Part shown: piece after piece, positions 1 to 9,933 of the stretch | Layout: each line of letters starts with the position of its first letter | How positions within the stretch are numbered: the stretch's first letter is position 1 | From: Rhodopirellula sp. | Lineage (GTDB): Bacteria > Planctomycetota > Planctomycetia > Pirellulales > Thermoguttaceae | NCBI GenBank assembly: GCA_012728855.1 | Contig: JAAYEH010000225.1 | Span: 1 to 64,000 of the forward strand | DNA: 64,000 bases | Direction of reading: 5' to 3' | Notes under the pieces: model-generated | Databases searched by the model: none | Seen by the model: only the letters and a program-made list of their open reading frames with translations | What the model was told of the DNA's origin: nothing | Position numbers and translations under genes: made by a program

Positions 1-136
1 CTTTCTTGGCCGATGCGGGCGACGTGTCATTCGCGGTTCGCATTTTTCGATCGGCAAATCATTGCGGCCAAAGGGACTGCGCGCCCGGGGGCGACGATTC
101 TTGGGCCGCGGCCCGCGCCGCATCGGCCACCATCGC

Positions 137-393
137 TTTGGAGTGCGCGGGATTTGTCACCGCTTTCTTTGCTCGATTTCTTTCTTGTCCGGAACTTCGA
201 CCCGCCGTATACGCATGCTTGGCTCGTTTAACCGCAACGGCCAACGGTCTGCGCGAGGGGGCGGCAACAAACCTCGCCACGACACATCCCGCGCAGGCCG
301 TTGGCCATTGCGGTTAAACGATGTTGGTTGCGACCGAAGACCGCGTTACGAAAGAAGAGAAAGAAAGCGACGACAAGTCGTGCGCACTCCAAA
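137..393. repeat. Composite nested palindrome (element B flanking element A)
   Basis: Two inverted repeats are nested. The outer arms (element B, about 137-186 and 351-393) share a purine/pyrimidine-rich block and the block TTTGGAGTGCGCG, which reads CGCACTCCAAA in the right arm. The inner arms (element A) lie at 225-255 and 290-320. Element B occurs again alone at 18769-18809, and element A occurs again at 30885-31034 and, in shorter form, at 24219-24279. The combination looks like one mobile palindrome inserted into, or grown around, another. No transposase is nearby. The 1-533 stretch holds no convincing gene apart from this structure. Confidence 0.7.
200..350. repeat. Element A, copy 1 (inverted repeat)
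   Basis: The 31-base left arm (225-255) begins CGTTTAACCGCAACGGCCAA and the right arm (290-320) ends TTGCGGTTAAACG. Homology with the copy at 30885-31034 extends beyond the arms on both sides: the left flank has a GCATG-TTGGCT block and the right flank a TTGGTTGCG...CCGCGTTA block. This marks it as a discrete dispersed element, not a simple hairpin. Confidence 0.75.
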
Positions 394-533
394 TCCTCGA
401 TCCAAAGGAATTACCCCGTGCATACATTCGACCGTACGCCTTGCCGGCCGTTGTTTCTCCTCCAGGCCGTTAATGCCTGGAAGTTCGAGGCCTCCCCGCA
501 GCCGTCGCCGCGTTAGTTCGGACGCGGCAGCCG

Positions 534-860
534 TTGATGGGTGGCCATCGTTCGCTCACCCGGCTGCTGGAGATCTTCGCGCGCTCCTGCGACGTGACGG
601 CGATCTATAGCGAAGGGACGCCTCTCCAAAACGGCGTAATTCAATACGCTCACCTTCCCCGCAAGGCGAGCACGTCGCGGAACGTCGCACAACTCCAGCC
701 CGATCTGCTGCTGGTCTCCTGTGACGTGTGGCCGGAACTGGTCGACGTCCCCTGCCCGAAAATCGCCTATGTCTGCTATTGGCGAGGATTGATCACCGAT
801 CCTCGCCGTCCACTCGTCCTGGCGAATAAAATCGTCCTCGGTAAATCAGCGGTCCCCACG
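534..860 (+). pseudogene. Remnant of a glycosyltransferase-like gene
   Basis: The translated frame has a protein-like start (GGHRSLTRLLEIFARSCDVT) and further protein-like text such as QPDLLLVSCDVWPELVDVPC and PKIAYVCYW. This resembles the N-terminal Rossmann half of GT-B glycosyltransferases. After roughly position 860 the frame continues to 1211 but the residues become low-quality, and the opposite strand there carries better coding text. There is no ribosome binding site and no C-terminal nucleotide-sugar domain. I read it as a decayed N-terminal fragment; a chance open frame cannot be excluded. Confidence 0.35.
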
Positions 861-871
861 CCAATCGCCGA

Positions 872-1090
872 TCACTCAAATGGCTCACGAGTTCGGTGGA
901 CTAAAGGCGGGACGGCCAGGGGCGGTACGATGCCGCCTGTGACCGCGGCGATTAGCTCCCCGCCGACAGGCGTTGGGTGGACAAAGATCTCGTTCTGGAT
1001 CTCCATGACATCACCCTCCGCCATCTGTTCGCACGCCATCCGAATTTCGCCCAGGCTGTACGTGCCATTCAAGGCTGAATACAGCGACAT
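872..1090 (-). CDS. Small hypothetical protein downstream of the dehydrogenase
   Basis: This predicts a 72-residue protein beginning MSLYSALNGTYSLGEIRMAC. I do not recognise a family. In favour of its being real: the ATG lies only 5 bases after the stop codon of the D-2-hydroxyacid dehydrogenase on the same strand, and the composition is protein-like, with a mixed hydrophobic C-terminal half. Against: it is short, has no strong Shine-Dalgarno (only GAG just upstream), and overlaps the tail of the glycosyltransferase remnant on the other strand. It would be the third gene of the HTH-dehydrogenase unit. Confidence 0.4.
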   Translation of the reverse strand: MSLYSALNGTYSLGEIRMACEQMAEGDVMEIQNEIFVHPTPVGGELIAAVTGGIVPPLAVPPLVHRTREPFE

Positions 1091-1095
1091 TCGCT

Positions 1096-2091
1096 CTAAT
1101 TCACCACATTCCTTATCGGCAGCCCCGTCAGTGCCCGGCGGCAGGCGGTGGCCGACTTGGTGCGGATATCGAGCAGGCCCTCCTCGGAGTAAAAGGCGGC
1201 GTGCGGATTGATCAGAAGCCGCTCATGGGCCGGATGGCTCGGGTCGCGCCAAGCCACGATCAGCGGGTGATCCTCGGAGGGCGGCTCAATCTCCAGCACG
1301 TCGATGCCCGCGCCCGCCAGTTGGCCTGAGGCAATCGCATCGGGCAGGGCCGCTACATCGACAATGCCTCCGCGGGCGGTGTTCACCAGGTAGGACCGCG
1401 GCGGCATCAGCGCGATCGTTTCGGCGTTGAACGTATGCCGCGTTTCGTCGGTCAAAGGACAGTGAACACTGACGACCAGCGACTGCCGGAGCAGGTCGTC
1501 GAACGATTCCACGCGTCGGATGCCCAACGCCTTGTCGTAGCCGTCCGGCTTGTAGGGATCGTAGAAGGCGACGTCCATGCCCAGAGCCTTCGCCCGCAGG
1601 GCCGCGGCGGTTCCAATCCGCCCGAGCCCCACGACGCCGAATACCCGTCCCCGCAGCCTCACCAGGGGAACCGCGTGGTGATGATTCCACGCTCCCTCAG
1701 CGGAGCGAAGCCGGCTGTTCATCAGGTGAACGCCCCGCGCCAAGGCGAGCATCATCGTGATGGCGGTATCGGCGACCTCTTCGGAACCGTAATCGGGGAC
1801 GTTGGCCACCGTGATGCCGCGCTGGCGGGCGAAGCGGTGATCGATATTGTCGATCCCCACGCCGCCGCGAACGATCAGCCGGCAATGCTCCAGCCGCTGG
1901 ATGGTGTGGCGGGTGAGTGAAACGTCGTGGTAGAGGATGATGGTGTCGGCCGTCTCGATCCGACCGGCCAACTCGTCCTCTGAGTGCGCGCCGAGGGCGA
2001 CGACCTCGGCGATATCGCCGAGGATCTCGCGTTCCGGTTTCAGATCGTCGGTAATGAAGTCGGGAATGACGGCAAGAAAGCGGTTACTCAT
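1096..2091 (-). CDS. D-2-hydroxyacid dehydrogenase (CtBP/phosphoglycerate dehydrogenase-like)
   Basis: This 331-residue cytoplasmic oxidoreductase is expected to reduce or oxidise a 2-keto/2-hydroxy acid with NAD(H). The Rossmann fingerprint is VVGLGRIG near residue 150. The catalytic Arg sits in NTARGG, the Glu in the DVLEIEPP segment and the His in NPHAAFYSEEG, the order typical of the family. The AFYSEEG ending and GGVGIDNIDHR segment resemble the C-terminal-binding-protein branch more than SerA, and there is no ACT domain, so serine biosynthesis is not implied. The substrate cannot be told from the sequence. It lies 24 bases downstream of the HTH gene and is probably co-transcribed with it. 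Confidence 0.85.
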   Translation of the reverse strand: MSNRFLAVIPDFITDDLKPEREILGDIAEVVALGAHSEDELAGRIETADTIILYHDVSLTRHTIQRLEHCRLIVRGGVGIDNIDHRFARQRGITVANVPDYGSEEVADTAITMMLALARGVHLMNSRLRSAEGAWNHHHAVPLVRLRGRVFGVVGLGRIGTAAALRAKALGMDVAFYDPYKPDGYDKALGIRRVESFDDLLRQSLVVSVHCPLTDETRHTFNAETIALMPPRSYLVNTARGGIVDVAALPDAIASGQLAGAGIDVLEIEPPSEDHPLIVAWRDPSHPAHERLLINPHAAFYSEEGLLDIRTKSATACRRALTGLPIRNVVN

Positions 2092-2115
2092 CGCGCGGGC
2101 GTGCTCCGTCGGCGG

Positions 2116-2349
2116 TCAGTCGTCGTTCGTGGGGTCGGGATCATCGACCGGGTGGTTCCGTTCGTAGCGCAGAACCTCTTCCAGGGGAATACGTATCCGG
2201 TCCGCAATCAGGACAAAGTCGAGTTGCTGGCTGGCGAGCAGCTCCCGCACTGCCTTGTGCGAGATACTCCATCGCCGGGCCAGTTGGTCAAGGGACAATG
2301 TTCCCTCAAAATAGGGCTGAAGTGACGCGGGGGGTTTCATTGGGGTCAT
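2116..2349 (-). CDS. Small helix-turn-helix / excisionase-type DNA-binding protein
   Basis: A 77-residue protein. Its middle (LSLDQLARRWSISHKAVREL) reads as a helix-turn-helix of the MerR/excisionase type, followed by RIRIPLEEVLRYERNH, which resembles the wing or dimerisation end of such proteins. The C-terminus is acidic. The ATG at 2349 is preceded by a strong GGGAGG Shine-Dalgarno 7 bases away. It heads a leftward unit with the dehydrogenase and may regulate it; no operator was identified. Confidence 0.65.
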   Translation of the reverse strand: MTPMKPPASLQPYFEGTLSLDQLARRWSISHKAVRELLASQQLDFVLIADRIRIPLEEVLRYERNHPVDDPDPTNDD

Positions 2350-2492
2350 CAATACACCTCCCTTCGGGCGGGTTGGTTTGGGTCTTTCCCGCCGCGAAGA
2401 GTATACACCGCTTTAGTAGGAAAATGAACGGTAATTGGAGCCATCGCTCGCGCGGGGCTGTACTTTCGCCATTTTGGTGTTAGGATGATCGT

Positions 2493-4393
<1,901 letters not shown>

Positions 4394-4399
4394 CAACCA

Positions 4400-6073
4400 A
4401 TGACCCTGCAACCCCTTGACTACCTGGCGATCGCCGCCTACATGGCGATGATGGCGGTGATCGGCGTGGCGCTGGCAGGCATGATCAAGGATGTGGCGGT
4501 CTATTTCAAGGCGGGCGGCACACTGCCATGGGCGGCGGCGGCAGTGAGCAACTACATGTCGATGTTCAGCGCGTTCATCTTCGTGGCCTATGCGGGAATG
4601 GCCTACGAATATGGGCTCGTGGCGCTGACCGTCATCTGGTGTACCGTGCCGCCGGCGCTTGTTGCCGTGGCCTTGCTCGCCCATCGTTGGCGCCGCGCCG
4701 GGATCATGACCCCCACGGAGTACCTGGAAACCCGCTTCAACTCCCCCGTGCGGCAAGTGCTCTCCTGGGGCGGGATCGGATTCCGCGTGTTGGACAACAT
4801 GGTTCGGCTCTACGCCATCGGCATCTTCCTCGCCAAGGCCACGCCCCTGTCGCTGCCGATGTCGATCCTCATCTCCGGGCTGATCGTCACACTCTACACC
4901 GTGGCCGGCGGGCTATGGGCGGTCGTGCTCACCGACGCGGTTCAGTTTGTCGTGCTCGTCCTGGCCGCCCTGATCATGGTGCCCCTCTCGGTGCAAGCGG
5001 CGGGTGGTCTGACCCACATGGTCGAGACCCTACCCGATCATTTCTCCCTGGTGAATGGTCCCAAAGGCGCGCCGCTCTTCCTGGCTGCGTATTACTTGAT
5101 GGTTCTCATCAAGTACAACGGCAACTGGTCGTTCATTCAACGGTTCTACAGCGTCCGTGACGAAGCGGCGGCGCGGAAGGTGGGGCTGCTGATGGCGGCG
5201 TTCTTCTTCGTCTTCCCCATCTTCTACCTCCTCCCCGCCGTGGCCGCACGCATCGTGGAGCCCGGGCTGGAGAACCCGGAGATGGCCTACGTGGCGATGG
5301 CGCTGCGGGTGCTGCCGCAAGGCATCATGGGGTTGATGATCGCGGCGATGTTTGCCGCGACGATGTCGGCACTGGATTCCGACTTCAACGTCACTGCCGG
5401 TGTTTTCACCCGCGATATCTACCAGCGCATCCTCCGGCCGACCGCCTCGGACCGCGAATTGATGTGGGCGGCGCGGGCGGCAACCGTCGTCATCGGCATG
5501 ACGGCCGTCGCCGGGGCGCTGTTTGTCGACCGTTTTGGCGGCGCCTTCCAGGCGAACATGGTTCTCACCGGACTGGCGATTCCCCTCTCCGTGCCGTTGG
5601 TGCTCGGTATCCTGCTGCGGCGGGCGCGCCCTTGGAGCGCTTTGGCGTCGCTCGTTGTCGGAATCGTGACAGGAGCCGTGCTGGTGTATCACCCGGAGGT
5701 GAGTTGGCCCGTGGCCACGCTGACGGTCATCGGCATATCCGTGGTGATTATGTTGGTGTCCTGCCTGTTCCCCAGTCGCGACGCGGATTATCGCCGGCGC
5801 GTGGCGGAGTTCTTCGAGCGCCTGGCGACTCCGATCGCTGAAGACGAGAAACCGCAACCCGACGCAGCCTTTCAGCGCTCGTTGACCTTTATGTTGGCTG
5901 CGGCGCTCGGCTGCACCGGCCTTTTGTTCACGGCGATGGGCCTGGTCTCGATTGCCGACCCGGCCGGAATGTTGGCCGTGGCGGCCGGCGTCACTTGCCT
6001 TCTCTTGTCCGGCGGCTGCCTGATTGCCGTCCGCCGCAAACACGAAACAACGACCACGAACTCTCAACAATAG
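4400..6073 (+). CDS. Sodium:solute symporter family transporter, candidate thiamine-precursor importer
   Basis: A 557-residue integral membrane protein with about 13 hydrophobic segments. It has the SSS-family look: a first helix with MAMMAVIGVALAG, the core VYFKAGGTLPWAAAAVSNYM, GGLWAVVLTDAVQF, and MIAAMFAATMSALDSDFN, which carries the sodium-site serines. The gene starts 6 bases after the thiC stop with no terminator between, so it should be under the same TPP riboswitch. SSS-family proteins in THI-box regulons have been proposed as thiamine or HMP transporters (ThiV; from memory), so uptake of a thiamine precursor is a reasonable inference. Substrate identity is not visible in the sequence. 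Confidence 0.85.
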   Translation: MTLQPLDYLAIAAYMAMMAVIGVALAGMIKDVAVYFKAGGTLPWAAAAVSNYMSMFSAFIFVAYAGMAYEYGLVALTVIWCTVPPALVAVALLAHRWRRAGIMTPTEYLETRFNSPVRQVLSWGGIGFRVLDNMVRLYAIGIFLAKATPLSLPMSILISGLIVTLYTVAGGLWAVVLTDAVQFVVLVLAALIMVPLSVQAAGGLTHMVETLPDHFSLVNGPKGAPLFLAAYYLMVLIKYNGNWSFIQRFYSVRDEAAARKVGLLMAAFFFVFPIFYLLPAVAARIVEPGLENPEMAYVAMALRVLPQGIMGLMIAAMFAATMSALDSDFNVTAGVFTRDIYQRILRPTASDRELMWAARAATVVIGMTAVAGALFVDRFGGAFQANMVLTGLAIPLSVPLVLGILLRRARPWSALASLVVGIVTGAVLVYHPEVSWPVATLTVIGISVVIMLVSCLFPSRDADYRRRVAEFFERLATPIAEDEKPQPDAAFQRSLTFMLAAALGCTGLLFTAMGLVSIADPAGMLAVAAGVTCLLLSGGCLIAVRRKHETTTTNSQQ

Positions 6074-6183
6074 CTCGAATTCCCGCAAATCTATCCAACC
6101 TGTCGGACAACGAACCGATGTCGCCCGCGGTGGATATTTTGGACACCGGCGTCATCTTTTCCGAAATGCACAACGAGGGTATG

Positions 6184-6453
6184 ATGGCGACTATGGACAC
6201 ACTCACTTTGGAAATCCCGAGAGAAATCGTTCAGGCCCTGCGTTTGCCGCCCCAAGATCGGGAATCCCGACTGCGTCTCGAATTGGCTGTGGCACTCTAC
6301 TCTCAGAACATCCTCGGTGTAGGCAAGGCGGCTGAGTTGGTAGGTTTGCCGCTCCTTCAGTTCAATGAGGAACTGGCCCTCCGCCACGTCCCCATGCACT
6401 ATGACGAGTCCGATCTCGCGGAGGATGTGGCTTATGGGCGCGGCAGTCAGTGA
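6184..6453 (+). CDS. UPF0175 family protein (antitoxin-like)
   Basis: The product of about 89 residues begins MATMDTLTLEIPREIVQALR and contains SRLRLELAVALYSQNILGVG followed by KAAELVGLPLLQF. This is the small UPF0175 fold: a beta strand, then helices with a helix-turn-helix-like KAAELVGL segment. Members usually sit next to PIN-domain toxins and are thought to be antitoxins. Possible starts are ATG at 6181, 6184 and 6193; GAGGG at 6175-6179 favours 6184. The next frame overlaps its end by 20 bases and starts like a PIN protein, but it is destroyed by a repeat, so this antitoxin seems orphaned. Confidence 0.75.
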   Translation: MATMDTLTLEIPREIVQALRLPPQDRESRLRLELAVALYSQNILGVGKAAELVGLPLLQFNEELALRHVPMHYDESDLAEDVAYGRGSQ

Positions 6454-6475
6454 TACGTCGGTGCTGGGCGCGCAA
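6434..6475 (+). pseudogene. Truncated start of a PIN-type toxin gene
   Basis: An ATG at 6434, overlapping the end of the UPF0175 gene by 20 bases, opens a frame reading MGAAVSDTSVLG. A VSDTSVL-type first strand with its catalytic Asp is the usual opening of PIN/DUF3368 toxins partnered with UPF0175 antitoxins. The frame then enters a 31-bp-arm inverted repeat at once and carries no PIN-like text afterwards. The remnant is very short, so the call rests mainly on the overlap with UPF0175 and the motif. Confidence 0.4.
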
Positions 6476-6568
6476 GGGGTCGGGAGTCTTTTTCCGTATC
6501 GGCCGCCAACCGCGCAGGACATGCCGAGCGGCGATGAGGCCGATACGGAAAAAGACTCCCGACCCCTT
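6474..6568. repeat. Element D, copy 1: 31-bp perfect inverted repeat
   Basis: The left arm (6474-6504) starts AAGGGGTCGGGAGTC and the right arm (6538-6568) is its exact reverse complement; the loop is 33 bases and includes GCGCAGGACATGCCGAG. A left half with the same loop text is at 16843-16895 and a shorter arm is at 31719-31740. Perfect long arms suggest recent insertion or gene conversion. It interrupts the toxin-like frame. Confidence 0.85.
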
Positions 6569-6646
6569 CTTGGCCGCCATTCGTCTTGCGGGAAGCACCG
6601 GTATCGAACTCTTTAGTTCGGATTAAGTGGCGTGTAGGAATTGCAA

Positions 6647-8731
6647 ATGAGTCTGTTCCTCTCTAATACCGAAAAACACGCGATCGTTGAGGCACGACAT
6701 GCCGGCGACGTTGTCCTCAGCCGCTTCTGGACCGCGCTGATGGCAAGAACCTCACGGAGGGCGGCCTCGTGCGGGCTGTTCTCGCTTGGCGAGGACGCGC
6801 AGTGGTGGTATCCGGCCGCCGAATACCTCTCCGATGCCGCGTTGGCCTTCGCGTTGCACCCCACCGATGCCTTGCGCTGTTGGATTCGCGACACGGCGCT
6901 GGGTATCGCCCGCCGCCCCGAGTCCGACTGGGTAGGGCCGTGGTATCGCGATCACCTCGCGCAGCCTGCCGTAGGCCATCTGGAGACGGCTCATCTTTGC
7001 TGGGGGCTCGCTACCGCAGTGGATCTGGCCGCCGAAGTGTTTACCACGGCCGACCGCGGTGAGATCGAAGCGGCTTTGCAGGAGAAAGGAATCACCCTTT
7101 GCCGCCGCTGGCTCGAGCGCAACGCGCACCTGGCCAATTGGCGGGCCGTGCTCGCCTCCGGCATGGCCGTCGCGGCGGCGGTCAGCGGCGATCGGGAACA
7201 CCTCGGCTTGGCTGCGAAGGAAACATTCGTCTGTGCCCAGGCGTATCAGCCCGATGGTTCTTACGCCGAGTCGTTGCAATATGCCAACTACCTCGCCTAC
7301 GCGCTGATGCTCGCCTATGAAGCGATCCACCGCGCGGCGCCCGAGTTGGACGTCGCCGGGCCGGAGATCTACGCCGGGCTGGTTCCCTGGTTTGCCCAGA
7401 GCATGCTCTACGCGGCGCCGTTGTCCGGATGGGGCGGCGAGCCGCGTGCCCGCGCCGTGAATTTTAACGACTGCGGAGCGCTGTTTCGTCCCTCCGGCGA
7501 CACTCTCTTGCAGGTGGCCGCGCGCTGCCGCGACACGATGCCGCGCGAGGCCGGCCTAGCCCGCGGGCTGTTCGACACGTTCTACGCCTCGGTCCCCTCC
7601 CAACAGCCGCACAACCTGGCCACCTTCGGCCTGCACAACGACTGGGGCTTCCTCACCCTCGTGTTCCTGCCGCGAACGGCCGATCCCCTCTCTCCGGCCG
7701 AAGTAGGGTTGCCGCCGGTTGCCGGCTTCAGCAACGGCAACATCTTCGCCCGCGACGCCTGGAACGGCCGCACCGTTTTGGCTGCACAAGGAGGCAGCGG
7801 GCCACTCTTTGGTCCCGGGCACCTGCACGGCGATTTGAACAGTTTCCTCTTGATCCACAACCGCGAGCGTCTGCTCGTCGATCCCGGCCACAGTTGCTAC
7901 CGCAATCTCATTCACGGTTTGGAAAGCGCGTCGCAGACCCATAATACCTGCACCTTTCTCGTTGCTCAGGACGCCCTGGGGCTGCAGGAAGACCTCGCCA
8001 AGGCCGTCCTGCTGGAACAAACCAATGTGCCCGCGCGAAGGCACATCGTCGACGGCAAACCGGTCGAGCCGACGCAGCCTCGGGGTCGGCGGCTGTTGCT
8101 TGAGCAACAAGGCGGCGCGATCGCCATCGGCTCGGACGCCGCTTCGCTCTATGGTCCGCCGATCGAGGAGTTTTCACGGTTCTGGCTGTTCGCACCGCCG
8201 CACGTGCTGTTCGTCGTCGATCGCATCCGCGCCGCGGTGCCGGTGCGGACCATTTGGAACTGGCTGCTCAACAATCGCGACGGGCTCGCCGAGATCGACT
8301 TGCCCTCCCAGCGCGAGATTGTCTGCCGGCGCCGCCTCTCGGGGCTGAAGATTTTTCACGTGGCGGAGAGCCAACGCGTCGGCCCCGTCTATGCCTATGT
8401 CCACGACCGTTATCATCCCGAGCCGAACCGCCCCGGCGAGGGCCAACCGGGCAGCGGCATGCTCTACCGCTGGATGGAATCGGCCGCCCGTGAGTTTCGC
8501 ATTGCGGTCCATGCCTTTGCGATGGATGACTACGGGCTGGTGGGCGACTGGTCGATTCGGCCGCAAGAAGGTGAGGGCATGGCGTTGGAACGGGCGGATC
8601 TTCGCTGGAGTCTGCGTCTGGCCGGCTCCGATCCTCTCCAACTCGACTTGCACTGCCATGCGGATGGACGGCACTGGCGATTGCTGGAGCGCGAGGGACA
8701 ATTCACGTTTGCACTTCAAGATACGGAATGA
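6647..8731 (+). CDS. Heparinase II/III family polysaccharide lyase-like protein
   Basis: A 694-residue protein. The N-terminal half is helical and resembles the alpha/alpha toroid of heparinase II/III enzymes (HLANWRAVLASGMAVAAAV, PDGSYAESLQYANYLAYALM). The C-terminal half has the family signature GHLHGDLNSFLLIHN, then LLVDPGHSCY and SASQTHNTCTF, with the catalytic-type His and Tyr residues. Such enzymes cleave uronic-acid polysaccharides or oligosaccharides by beta-elimination. There is no signal peptide, so it may act on imported oligosaccharides in the cytoplasm. ATG 6647 is preceded by AGGAA 6 bases away. Its stop overlaps the next start (ATGA). With a KduD-like enzyme two genes on, it belongs to a uronate degradation cassette. 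Confidence 0.85.
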   Translation: MSLFLSNTEKHAIVEARHAGDVVLSRFWTALMARTSRRAASCGLFSLGEDAQWWYPAAEYLSDAALAFALHPTDALRCWIRDTALGIARRPESDWVGPWYRDHLAQPAVGHLETAHLCWGLATAVDLAAEVFTTADRGEIEAALQEKGITLCRRWLERNAHLANWRAVLASGMAVAAAVSGDREHLGLAAKETFVCAQAYQPDGSYAESLQYANYLAYALMLAYEAIHRAAPELDVAGPEIYAGLVPWFAQSMLYAAPLSGWGGEPRARAVNFNDCGALFRPSGDTLLQVAARCRDTMPREAGLARGLFDTFYASVPSQQPHNLATFGLHNDWGFLTLVFLPRTADPLSPAEVGLPPVAGFSNGNIFARDAWNGRTVLAAQGGSGPLFGPGHLHGDLNSFLLIHNRERLLVDPGHSCYRNLIHGLESASQTHNTCTFLVAQDALGLQEDLAKAVLLEQTNVPARRHIVDGKPVEPTQPRGRRLLLEQQGGAIAIGSDAASLYGPPIEEFSRFWLFAPPHVLFVVDRIRAAVPVRTIWNWLLNNRDGLAEIDLPSQREIVCRRRLSGLKIFHVAESQRVGPVYAYVHDRYHPEPNRPGEGQPGSGMLYRWMESAAREFRIAVHAFAMDDYGLVGDWSIRPQEGEGMALERADLRWSLRLAGSDPLQLDLHCHADGRHWRLLEREGQFTFALQDTE

Positions 8732-9894
8732 ATCGGATGGTTGTCACTCTCTTTGACCACGAGACACCCGGTTACGGTCGGGTAAAATCGACCGCGCTTC
8801 ACTTCGTCGAGGCGATGAAGTTCGGACACGAACCTGGCCGTTACCGCAAGGAGCCCAGCGGCCCCGAGAGCTTCTACGGTTCCTACCACGGCCTTCACAT
8901 TCTCGACCTCTTCGGCGAACTCGACACCTGCCCGCAAGCCGAACAAGAGGCATGGGCCGATTATTTTCGCGCCAACCAATCCGAACACGGCTTCTTCACC
9001 ACCGACCGCGATCTCCGCGCCCGCCCGTTGGCCATCGGTGCCTTGGAACCGCACTGGCACGCCACTCGCGGGCATCTCTGGGCCTTGCGGATCCTCGGCC
9101 GCCCGCCGCGGTTTCCGCTCACGTTTCTCGAACCACTGTTGGAGCCGCGGGCGTTGTACCGCTGGGTCAAAGGATACAACTGGGGCAACTCGTGGGCGGC
9201 GGGCAACCAGGTGCTCGCCTGCGCCACGGCGCTGTTCGCCGCCCGCGATTGGTTCGGCGCAACCGGCGTTGGCGACGCACTGGAGCACGGCATGTACCCG
9301 GCCCTGGAAGAGGTCTTCGATCCGCGGACCGGCTACTGGGGCACGCAACTCGGAGCGGATTCGCTCAACGGCCTGTTCGGCACGATCCACGTCACACCGA
9401 TCTATTTCTCCGAAGGATGGCCGCTGCGGGCATTGGAGCGGAACGTCGATTCCACGCTGGCCTGCCAACTGCCCGATGGATCGTTTTGGCCCGGTGGATC
9501 GGATTGCCCCGATTACGACGGCGCCTATATGATGAGCAATCTGGCCGCTTTGACCGACTACCGCCGCGACGATCTGGAAGCAGCCGCGTACCGCTATCTT
9601 CAGCACGCGCTGATGCACGAGGATCCCGACGGCTTCGGCTGGCGCCTGCATCGCCGCGACACGGGGCCGGCTCAGTGGAAGTCGCGGCCTCATTGGATCT
9701 GGAAACCCGGCGCGAGGGAGGTAACCTGCGAACTTCGCGACGAAGACCCCACGCGAACCCACATCATGCTCGGCTCCTGGTTCTATCCCCTTTCGATTGC
9801 GCTGGTCGCTCACATGCTCCGCGACACCGGCTACGAAGGGCCGTACCGACTCAACCCCCTGTCGCTCCACGAGTGTACCGTGTATACCCAATGA
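8728..9894 (+). CDS. Unrecognised helical protein of the uronate cassette
   Basis: A 388-residue cytoplasmic protein, translationally coupled to the lyase by ATGA. I recognise no named family. It is rich in Trp, His and Tyr and has repeated helix-pair texture (GSYHGLHILDLFGELDTCPQ, ATRGHLWALRILG, NWGNSWAAGNQVLACATALF, DGSFWPGGSDCPDYDGAYMM), suggesting an alpha/alpha barrel like those of glycoside hydrolases, epimerases and polysaccharide lyases. Acidic and aromatic clusters such as FWPGGSDCPDYDG could line an active site. Its place between a lyase and sugar dehydrogenases suggests an unsaturated-glycoside hydrolase or sugar isomerase role, which is inference from context only. Confidence 0.8.
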   Translation: MNRMVVTLFDHETPGYGRVKSTALHFVEAMKFGHEPGRYRKEPSGPESFYGSYHGLHILDLFGELDTCPQAEQEAWADYFRANQSEHGFFTTDRDLRARPLAIGALEPHWHATRGHLWALRILGRPPRFPLTFLEPLLEPRALYRWVKGYNWGNSWAAGNQVLACATALFAARDWFGATGVGDALEHGMYPALEEVFDPRTGYWGTQLGADSLNGLFGTIHVTPIYFSEGWPLRALERNVDSTLACQLPDGSFWPGGSDCPDYDGAYMMSNLAALTDYRRDDLEAAAYRYLQHALMHEDPDGFGWRLHRRDTGPAQWKSRPHWIWKPGAREVTCELRDEDPTRTHIMLGSWFYPLSIALVAHMLRDTGYEGPYRLNPLSLHECTVYTQ

Positions 9895-9933
9895 TCGTGG
9901 ATTCCCAGCCAATCCCCAACAGGAGAATATCCG

